Origin: an uncultured Nonlabens sp.
GTDB lineage: Bacteria > Bacteroidota > Bacteroidia > Flavobacteriales > Flavobacteriaceae
Assembly (NCBI RefSeq): GCF_947495285.1
Contig: NZ_CANLXZ010000033.1
Span: forward strand, 1-38,693
Length of the DNA stretch: 38,693 nt
Direction: 5' to 3'
In this document: positions 32,889-38,693 of the stretch, piece after piece
How the letters are laid out: the number at the start of each line of letters is the position of its first letter
How positions within the stretch are numbered: the first letter of the stretch is position 1
Position numbers and translations under genes: made by a program
The notes under the pieces: generated by a model
Seen by the model: the letters and a program-made list of their open reading frames with translations, nothing else
Database searches by the model: none
Told to the model about the DNA's origin: nothing

Positions 32889-33556
32889 TATTTAATAAAT
32901 TCTATGTTTCTCAAATAAATGCTCGTCATGCGATCTGGTGTGCGGTGATCTCTCGCAATGGTCACGCCGTTATAGGTTTCAAACTTTTCAAAAGTAGTCA
33001 TCATATGAACGGTTGTATCATTTCCTTGATGATAGGTCCATTCTTTTAATTTGTAATCCTGATCATAATAAACGTCATAAGCGTCGCCTGGCGTGTAACC
33101 ACCATCACTACTATATATGATGGTAAACATGTCTAAGGTGTCCTTAGAAATAGGTGCGACAGCATTAGTTTTTTCAATTATTTTTGTGCCTTTATCTGTA
33201 GTGAATTTAAATTCTGGAATTAACCAATATACGTCGTTTACAAAAGCACGATCTGCACTTTTCTGAATACTATCCATTGCCGAATTACGGTTGTAGGTTA
33301 CCGTATCAGTTTTGGTTTTAAGGGTGACGTTATTTGTTTTTTTATCCCATAACCAGTCACGCTGGTACAATGCACGACCAGCTTTACCTACCTCAAAGGT
33401 GAATTTTATTTGTGATATACTGTCCCAATTTTTAATTCCAGCTTCCTGTGCTATTTTTTCTACGGTAGTTAGCGATGGCTTAACAGTGAGTTTAGAGTCT
33501 GGTTTACAGCTAGAAATAATTATTATAAGTAATGCCAGTAGTACAAGTTTTTTCAT
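32888..33556 (-). CDS. Lipoprotein, DUF6503-like, coupled to kynU
   Basis: A 222-residue lipoprotein. I use the ATG giving MKKLVLLALLIIIISSCKPD (lipobox SSC, Cys17), rather than the in-frame start ten codons upstream, because the signal peptide is then normal. The mature protein is beta-rich and resembles DUF6503-type proteins: IKNWDSISQIKFTFEV, WLWDKKTNNVTLKT, RAFVNDVYWLIPEFKF and DVYYDQDYKLKEWTYH, with the end VTIARDHRTPDRMTSIYLR. The function is unknown; it could bind a hydrophobic ligand at the outer membrane. Its stop codon overlaps the kynU start (TAATG), so it is co-transcribed with and coupled to the kynurenine genes. Confidence 0.75.
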   Translation of the reverse strand: MKKLVLLALLIIIISSCKPDSKLTVKPSLTTVEKIAQEAGIKNWDSISQIKFTFEVGKAGRALYQRDWLWDKKTNNVTLKTKTDTVTYNRNSAMDSIQKSADRAFVNDVYWLIPEFKFTTDKGTKIIEKTNAVAPISKDTLDMFTIIYSSDGGYTPGDAYDVYYDQDYKLKEWTYHQGNDTTVHMMTTFEKFETYNGVTIARDHRTPDRMTSIYLRNIEFIK

Positions 33557-33647
33557 TAAAAATATTTTGGTACTAAAATACGACATATCTACAGGTTATG
33601 AAATGGTAAAGCTTTGTGAATTATCGGTCATAGGAATTAGGAAAATG

Positions 33648-33655
33648 TAATTTTG
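33648..33655 (+). promoter_or_regulatory. Candidate -7 promoter element of the exporter gene
   Basis: TAATTTTG matches TAnnTTTG. Transcription would start at about 33660-33662, which is at or beyond the first ATG (33660). This favours the second ATG (33690) as the true start. A clear -33 box is not seen. Confidence 0.45.
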
Positions 33656-33689
33656 TGTCATGAAAGTGAAGCTGGTAGAAAAGAATAAG

Positions 33690-34952
33690 ATGAGTAAAGG
33701 ACGCCGTGTGAGCATTATACTGGTTTTAGGTACTTTAATTGCAGTAGGGCCTTTTTCTATAGATGCTTATTTACCAGCTTTTAAACAAATAGCTGGAGAT
33801 TTTCATGTAGATACTAGCAATATAGGAATTACGCTAACTACTTATTTTATAGGAATAGGTATAGGGCAACTAGCTTATGGTCCATTAATGGATCGTTACG
33901 GCAGGAGAAAACCATTAATCTTTGGGCTGTTACTTTATATACTTACCAGTTTTTTGAGTGCTTATGCATGGGATGTTACTTCTCTAGCTACATTAAGATT
34001 TTTTACATCTTTAGGAGCTTGTGCAGGTATGGTGGCGAGTAAAGCGATAGTTAGGGATTTATTTGATAAAGAAAAAGTAGCAGATGTTCTTTCTACACTA
34101 ATGCTCATTATGGGTATTGCCCCTATCATCGCTCCGACTATAGGTGGTTTTATTATTCAGAATTATCATTGGGAAATTATATTTTATGGATTGGCTGGTT
34201 TTGCTACATTAATGTTGTTTAATGTGCTTTTCATTTTGCCAGAAAGTTCTATTCCTAATAAAGAGACTAGTTTACATCCATTACCTGTTTTACGACAATA
34301 TATAGGTATTTATAAAAATAGAGACTTCTTTATATTCTCAACCACTCGAGGTTTTGTGATCGGTTTATTGTTAGGATATGTAGCAGCGGCTCCCTTCATT
34401 TTCATGGAGTATTTTGGGATGAGTCAGGAGAGTTTTGGTTATATTTTTGGGAGTAACGCAGCAGGATTAATAATAGGCAGTCAGTTAAATCGTTTGTTTT
34501 TAAAGCGTTTTACTACATTTCAAATTACTTATGTAATAAGCATGTTACTTGTTTTAGTTACAAGTTTCGGTTTTATTTATGTCTGGAATTTCACACCTGC
34601 ATTTTGGGTAGTTTACCCAACTCTGTTTTTAATGATGATGTTGATAGGTTTTCAAAATCCTAATGCTACAGCTCTTGCTCTTAATCCGTTTACACAACGT
34701 GCTGGTAGTGCCAGTGCATTTGTAGGTGCTGTTAGTATGATTTTTGGTTCTATCGCGAGTTGGTATGTCTCTCGATTTGTTACTGTTTCTCTATTTCCAT
34801 TATTTGCCATGTTAACAATTAGTGCATTTATGGCGCATATTGCAGTAGAATATTTTAGAATGAATTATGCTAGTGGATACGCTTTCGCGAAAGCGTATTT
34901 AAAACATCCATATATGTTGAAAAAGAGAGAGGAGCGCATGTCCGATTATTAA
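33690..34952 (+). CDS. MFS drug-resistance transporter, Bcr/CflA family
   Basis: A 12-helix major facilitator exporter. Family motifs: GPFSIDAYLPAFKQIAGDF at the first helix, the MFS motif A GPLMDRYGRRKPLIFG, and RFFTSLGACAGMVASKAIVRDLFD, specific to the Bcr/CflA drug:H+ antiporters. The usual length is about 400 residues. I start at the ATG giving MSKGRRVSIILVLG (420 residues) because of the promoter position and the A-rich AGAAAAGAATAAG before it; an ATG ten codons upstream (33660) is the alternative. Near the C-terminus a palindrome copy encodes AFAKA (GYAFAKAYLKH) in the tail after the last helix. Substrate unknown. It is divergent from the kynurenine operon. Confidence 0.9.
   Translation: MSKGRRVSIILVLGTLIAVGPFSIDAYLPAFKQIAGDFHVDTSNIGITLTTYFIGIGIGQLAYGPLMDRYGRRKPLIFGLLLYILTSFLSAYAWDVTSLATLRFFTSLGACAGMVASKAIVRDLFDKEKVADVLSTLMLIMGIAPIIAPTIGGFIIQNYHWEIIFYGLAGFATLMLFNVLFILPESSIPNKETSLHPLPVLRQYIGIYKNRDFFIFSTTRGFVIGLLLGYVAAAPFIFMEYFGMSQESFGYIFGSNAAGLIIGSQLNRLFLKRFTTFQITYVISMLLVLVTSFGFIYVWNFTPAFWVVYPTLFLMMMLIGFQNPNATALALNPFTQRAGSASAFVGAVSMIFGSIASWYVSRFVTVSLFPLFAMLTISAFMAHIAVEYFRMNYASGYAFAKAYLKHPYMLKKREERMSDY
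34881..34894. repeat. Palindromic repeat GCTTTCGCGAAAGC, copy 9 (inside the exporter gene)
   Basis: An exact copy in a longer palindrome (ACGCTTTCGCGAAAGCGT, 34879-34896). It encodes AFAKA close to the C-terminus, after the last membrane helix. Confidence 0.9.
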
Positions 34953-35032
34953 GATAGACTAGTCACAGGTCATGTTCTAGCTTATAGAATTCTATTAAAA
35001 TCCAAAAACACTGAACATTTTATAAAAGAAAA

Positions 35033-35058
35033 CGCTCTATGAACTTTAACATAGAGCG
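35033..35058. terminator. Intrinsic terminator between convergent exporter and lipoprotein genes
   Basis: A 9-bp stem, CGCTCTATG with CATAGAGCG, closes an 8-base loop (AACTTTAA). An AAAA run on the left and CTTTC on the right suit both directions. It lies 29 bases beyond the lipoprotein stop codon. Confidence 0.75.
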
Positions 35059-35087
35059 CTTTCAAACTAACTAACCAACCAAAAATT

Positions 35088-35984
35088 TTATCTAGAAACT
35101 GTTCCTGTAGGGAAATTACTAGATATGTTATTAAATGTTTGCGCATTAGGTGCTGTGTCTGCTGTTGCTATTTTTGCAAGAGGTTTTAATGTAAATGGCG
35201 CTGCAGAATTATCTGGAACAGGCTCTACAGTAATCACGACATTACGGCCTACTACACTAAAAGGAAGTGATTCACCTGCTGGTAGATTATTAAAGAAGTC
35301 TTCTCCAGGTACAGGAGGTCCTGCGTTATTTTCAGTTCCTGAAAAGATGTTTCCTGAATCTACTGCAGAGAAATCTGTAAAAGTACCGGTAGATAATGGT
35401 CCTGCATCACCTATAACCCATCCTTCATACACCCATCCTGCAGGAAGAGTAGGTAATGTCGCGTCAGCAGTAGGTGGCATTCCAGGAAGACCCAACCATA
35501 CACCATTAGTGTCGTTACCATTATTTGCAGTACCTGCAGGCTCATCTGTAGGTGTTCTTAGGAAAAAAGAACCAGTTGCTGTAGAGAAATCTCCAGGTGC
35601 TGGACCAAAGTTAGTCGATATAATGGCGTCATTATTATTAAATGCTCCTGCTAGATATTTAGAAGCTGCTGGTGCAGGATCGTTGTCTGGACTAGGTTCT
35701 ATGGTTAAAATAAATGCCGTTGCAGCATCTAGTGTTTCTGTAGCTACAGGAAAAGTAGTTTGACTTAAATTTCCAGTTCCATCCACTGTAAACACACCAG
35801 TTGTTACTGGAACATTGTTTACAAGAACCCAACCTTCATATGCAAATCCAGAACCTAAATCTTCTAGTCCGTTGATGTTTAAAGTGAGATCTTTGTTTAA
35901 ATTAGTAGTGCCCGCATCATCGTCGTTTGAGCATCCTGTAATGGCTAAAACAGCAAGAGCTGCAATTGATAAGTAAGTTTTCAT
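35088..35984 (-). CDS. Lipoprotein with two YEGWV (anti-sigma-K-like) repeats
   Basis: A 298-residue lipoprotein, start MKTYLSIAALAVLAITGC (Cys18), with a negatively charged lipid-proximal SNDDDAG that often marks surface-exposed lipoproteins in Bacteroidota. The mature part holds two copies of a domain: repeat 1 around FAYEGWVLVNNVPVTTGVFT (about 47-140) and repeat 2 around GWVYEGWVIGDAGPLSTGTF (about 183-285). Each continues to a hydrophobic ILTIEP or VITVEP segment followed by PDN and P/A-rich stretches. The YEGW-GxFT pattern resembles the RskA (anti-sigma-K) C-terminal fold, but there is no membrane helix or anti-sigma part. It is divergent from the two-component system, with 123 bp between them. 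Function unknown. Confidence 0.75.
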   Translation of the reverse strand: MKTYLSIAALAVLAITGCSNDDDAGTTNLNKDLTLNINGLEDLGSGFAYEGWVLVNNVPVTTGVFTVDGTGNLSQTTFPVATETLDAATAFILTIEPSPDNDPAPAASKYLAGAFNNNDAIISTNFGPAPGDFSTATGSFFLRTPTDEPAGTANNGNDTNGVWLGLPGMPPTADATLPTLPAGWVYEGWVIGDAGPLSTGTFTDFSAVDSGNIFSGTENNAGPPVPGEDFFNNLPAGESLPFSVVGRNVVITVEPVPDNSAAPFTLKPLAKIATADTAPNAQTFNNISSNFPTGTVSR

Positions 35985-36107
35985 GTATTTTGTTTTAATT
36001 TTACAGTACAAACTAACTCTTATTTTATCTCAATTATATAACGATAAATTCAACTTTTGAAAATAATTCGTGAATATTTTGTGATATACTTTAACTTGTT
36101 TTGAATT

Positions 36108-36803
36108 ATGGAAAATCGCATACTTATTGTTGAAGATGATTTAGAAATCGTCGGATTACTAGAAATACATATGAAGGATCTTAACGCTACAGTAGATAGT
36201 GTTAATGATGGGCGTTCAGGACTTGAAAAAGCTCTTGCAATAGACTACGATTTAATCTTGCTAGATCTTTCTATACCTATTATCAATGGGGTAGAAGTAT
36301 GTAGGGAACTCAGAAAAACTAAAAACACACCAGTTATAATGGTAACTGCAAAAAGTGAGGAGATAGATAAAGTATTAGGCCTAGAAATAGGTGCAGATGA
36401 TTATATAACTAAACCCTTTTCAATAAGAGAGTTAAAAGCTCGTGCAAAGGCGGTTATGAGAAGAAGTGAAAAATCTGCGGTAAGTTCTACAGGAGAATTA
36501 GACATGGACTTTGGAGATTTGAAAATTAATGTAGAAATGAGACGTGTAACTCTGGATGGTCACAAAGTAGAGTTGTCCCCAAAAGAATTTGAGCTTTTAG
36601 TTCTCCTAGCAGGCCACCCAGGTAGAAGTTATACCAGATCGGAATTGTTAGATGTGATATGGGGTTATAATTTCTCAGGTTATGAGCATACTGTAAATTC
36701 TCATGTGAATAGATTGAGGGCCAAAATAGAGCCAGATATGTCTCACCCTATTTATATATTAACTACTTGGGGTATAGGTTATCGTTTTAATGAAGAAATA
36801 TAA
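36108..36803 (+). CDS. OmpR-family response regulator
   Basis: A 231-residue two-component regulator. The receiver domain has acidic pocket Asp10/Asp11, phosphorylation site Asp53 (LLDLSIP) and Lys102 (TKPF); the C-terminal winged helix DNA-binding domain has VELSPKEFELLVLLAGHPGR, SRSELLDVIWGY-like TRSELLDVIWGY, and TVNSHVNRLRAKIE with the closing GIGYRFNEEI. It starts 123 bp from the divergent lipoprotein gene and ends 2 bp before the kinase, so it forms a standard pair. Targets are unknown; the neighbouring lipoprotein is a reasonable candidate. Confidence 0.95.
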   Translation: MENRILIVEDDLEIVGLLEIHMKDLNATVDSVNDGRSGLEKALAIDYDLILLDLSIPIINGVEVCRELRKTKNTPVIMVTAKSEEIDKVLGLEIGADDYITKPFSIRELKARAKAVMRRSEKSAVSSTGELDMDFGDLKINVEMRRVTLDGHKVELSPKEFELLVLLAGHPGRSYTRSELLDVIWGYNFSGYEHTVNSHVNRLRAKIEPDMSHPIYILTTWGIGYRFNEEI

Positions 36804-36805
36804 TA

Positions 36806-38296
36806 ATGAATAAACAATCCACTTTAACGCCTAAATTAGTATTTAAACTATGGTTTGCACTTAGTGTTTTAATAGTCGGGATGGCGATTTGCTATATTCT
36901 AATTACTAATTATTACTCTAATCAACATCATTTAGCGACTCAGCAAGAGATTAATTCTCCATTAGCTCAACATCTCATTAACGAGAAATTTACAGAAGAG
37001 ACACCGCCTTTTTTAGAAGATGGAAATGTGAATAAAGCCGTTTTTGGAGATTTAATGCATGATATGATGGCTATTAACCGCAGTATAGAAGTTTATATGT
37101 TAGGCGAGGATGGCGAGGTACTTTATTCTGTCGTACTGGACCATGATGCTGGGGAACCGTCTCGATATATAGATACTAAACCTATTAAAAACCTATTGGC
37201 TAGTGGAGGTAAAGGCTTTTGTTTAGGAGATGATCCTAGGGATCCTGATGAGAGAAAGATATTTTCGGTAGCTCATTTTGAGAATAAAGTTAGAAATGGT
37301 TATATATACATTATTCTATCGGGAGAAGCTTATCAAACGGCAAGTGCAAATATATTTAGTAAATACATTAAGAGTTTCGGTTTAGGGGCTATAGGGCTTA
37401 CTACTGTTTTTACTCTATTGATAGGACTCGGTGTTATCTGGTTTTTGACTAAAAATCTGAGAAAAATCACTCTTGTGGCTAGAAGGTTTAAAGAAGGAGA
37501 TCTTGATGCTCGCATCAAAGATCCTGAGAGTACGGACATATCTGTTTTTGCTCACACTTTTAATGAGATGGCAGATACCATTAATGAAAATATGGAGGAG
37601 ATAAAAAATGTAGATGAATTGAGAAGGCAGCTTATTGCAAATGTTTCTCATGATTTACGGACTCCGCTGGCAATTCTAAAAGGTTATGCAGAAACACTAC
37701 AAGAAAAAAGTGAGATTTTAGGTAAAGAGGAAACGCAAAGATATTTGGGCGTAATTAGTTCCAATAGTGATAAGTTGACTAAGCTAGTGGAGCAATTGTT
37801 TGAGTACAGTAAATTAGAAGCTAAACAAATTGAACCTTTGATGGAAAAGTTTTCAATTACAGACCTTTGTTTAGACCTTGTATTAAAGTATCAATTAGTT
37901 GCTAAAGAAAAAAGTATAGAACTGTCTTTAGACGTAGATCAAAATAAAAATATAATGGTGTATGCTGATATTAGTCTAATAGAAAGGGCTTTACAAAATC
38001 TTCTAGATAATGCATTTAAATTTACACCTGAGAATGGAGTCATTAAATTAAAACTGGACGATACTAGTGGAAGGTGCAAAATAGCTGTAAATGATTCAGG
38101 TATAGGAATAGCTCCAGAATTGCAGAGTTCTGTTTTTGATAGATTTAAACAAACTAGTGAAGGTTTTAACAAAGATGGTGCTGGTTTAGGGTTAGCTATC
38201 GTTAAAAAAATAATTGAATTGCATAACTCAACAATTGAGGTGTATAGTAAGCATCATATAGGAACTGAATTTACTTTTGTATTACCTAAAATTTAA
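36806..38296 (+). CDS. Sensor histidine kinase
   Basis: A 496-residue membrane kinase, partner of the preceding regulator. Membrane helices lie at about residues 13-35 and 190-215 with a ~150-residue periplasmic sensor between them (features EVYMLGEDGEVLYSV, GGKGFCLGDDPRDPD). Then a HAMP domain (about 215-270), the dimerisation/phosphoacceptor domain LIANVSHDLRTPLAILKGYA with His282, and the ATPase domain with LLDNAFKFTP, DSGIGIAPEL and GAGLGLAIVKKI. The sensed signal is unknown. The gene ends 397 bp before the window edge with no clear terminator. Confidence 0.94.
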   Translation: MNKQSTLTPKLVFKLWFALSVLIVGMAICYILITNYYSNQHHLATQQEINSPLAQHLINEKFTEETPPFLEDGNVNKAVFGDLMHDMMAINRSIEVYMLGEDGEVLYSVVLDHDAGEPSRYIDTKPIKNLLASGGKGFCLGDDPRDPDERKIFSVAHFENKVRNGYIYIILSGEAYQTASANIFSKYIKSFGLGAIGLTTVFTLLIGLGVIWFLTKNLRKITLVARRFKEGDLDARIKDPESTDISVFAHTFNEMADTINENMEEIKNVDELRRQLIANVSHDLRTPLAILKGYAETLQEKSEILGKEETQRYLGVISSNSDKLTKLVEQLFEYSKLEAKQIEPLMEKFSITDLCLDLVLKYQLVAKEKSIELSLDVDQNKNIMVYADISLIERALQNLLDNAFKFTPENGVIKLKLDDTSGRCKIAVNDSGIGIAPELQSSVFDRFKQTSEGFNKDGAGLGLAIVKKIIELHNSTIEVYSKHHIGTEFTFVLPKI

Positions 38297-38693
38297 TTAG
38301 TCTAAAGTGTTACGTTTATCAAATTAATTGAAAAGTAATCTAACCACTGACTTTTTTTATTATTTATATATTTTAATATACTTTATAACAATTAGTTATG
38401 GGTGTTCTTCCAATTTAGTTTAGATTTTATTAATAAAAAGTTAGGAGGTTAAAGAAAAAGGGTTGTATATTTGCAGCCGCTTAGGAAAACAGATATATGT
38501 TTAACGAGGCAAAAGTTCTTCGAATAAGTTAAAGGATCAGTTAGTAAGTCGTGAAGATTTGCAGTAAGATTTTAGCTATTATGTTTGATGGAGTTCATTG
38601 AGATATTGACAGCACAAAAAAAATATTTATTGTTTTACGAAGCATTAAATTTAAAAATAAAATAGACACAAAGCTAATTAAGTGGTTTCGATA
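38297..38693 (+). other. Gene-free tail with promoter and probable long leader
   Basis: 397 bases without a convincing coding frame; the only ATG-started frames are 11 codons or fewer. The left third is very AT-rich. From 38466 a promoter and a more mixed leader follow, with GGAGTTCATTGAGATATTGACAG near 38590 and ACACAAAGCTAATTAAG near 38666, which resemble the leader and spacer motifs around rRNA genes in flavobacteria. It may lead into an rRNA operon, or into a long operon (for example polysaccharide genes) that uses the same antitermination signals. The downstream gene is outside the window. Confidence 0.45.
38466..38473 (+). promoter_or_regulatory. Promoter -7 element of the downstream leader
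   Basis: TATATTTG is an exact TAnnTTTG match, in the context GGTTGTATATTTGCAGCCGC, typical of strong promoters for stable RNAs and large operons in Flavobacteriaceae. It leaves at least 210 bases of untranslated leader before the window ends. Confidence 0.6.

Noticed and set aside
35125..35763. 212-codon forward frame opposite the repeat lipoprotein
   Set aside because: Its low-complexity Pro/Gly/Ala/Val composition mirrors the lipoprotein's codons; the lipoprotein has a lipobox and internal repeats, this frame has nothing.
38502..38601. Very short ATG-started frames in the right-edge leader (MFNEAKVLRIS, MFDGVH)
   Set aside because: Too short, with no ribosome binding region or residue pattern of a leader peptide.
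1..38693. CRISPR arrays, tRNA genes, complete insertion sequences, prophage genes
   Set aside because: No regularly spaced repeats, cloverleaf-like segments, full transposase or phage structural genes were seen; the only mobile element traces are the RAYT remnant and REPs.

Overview
The window is a piece of the chromosome of a low-GC marine-type member of the Flavobacteriaceae (Bacteroidota). This rests on the Bacteroidota promoter motif TAnnTTTG upstream of several genes, two type IX secretion genes (PorT and the DUF5103 plug protein), a TamL-type lipoprotein barrel, a Na+-translocating NADH:quinone reductase (Nqr) operon, a bacterial kynurenine pathway and A-rich ribosome binding regions. 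The genus cannot be fixed from the sequence alone. A 14-bp palindrome, GCTTTCGCGAAAGC, occurs seven times exactly and twice with one mismatch, both between and inside genes.

Layout. Positions 1-10105 are housekeeping: accD and fbaA; tamL; a divergent trmH-family methyltransferase; porT and menG/ubiE; and the K+ uptake pair trkA-trkH. Positions 10106-15006 form an accessory island. It starts at the base after the trkH stop codon and holds the C-terminal tip of an Rhs protein with no Rhs repeats, candidate immunity and accessory genes, a second toxin tip lacking its 5' part, a truncated REP-associated tyrosine transposase (RAYT) between two inverted REP elements, and a third REP that has replaced the front of an HTH regulator gene. 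Positions 15147-23249 return to core genes: aspC, rsmG, pruA, apaG, a DUF3667 membrane protein, a TonB-C-like secreted protein and the type IX secretion plug protein. Positions 23393-29430 are a complete nqrABCDEF operon with a promoter and a strong terminator. Positions 29513-33556 are a minus-strand operon: lipoprotein, kynU, kmo, ridA-like deaminase. Positions 33648-38296 hold a Bcr/CflA-type exporter, a two-repeat lipoprotein and a response regulator/histidine kinase pair. The last 397 bases contain no gene but have a promoter and what looks like a long structured leader for something beyond the window edge.

How the genes work together. Nqr makes the sodium gradient at the quinone pool, and MenG makes the menaquinone it reduces. 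TrkAH uses membrane energy for K+ uptake. KynU, Kmo and the RidA-like deaminase handle tryptophan breakdown intermediates, and PruA handles proline. PorT, the plug protein and TamL belong to outer membrane assembly and secretion. The most unusual area is 10.1-15.0 kb, where Rhs toxin-tip turnover and REP/RAYT activity appear to have reshaped the same few kilobases. I found no CRISPR array, tRNA or complete insertion sequence.
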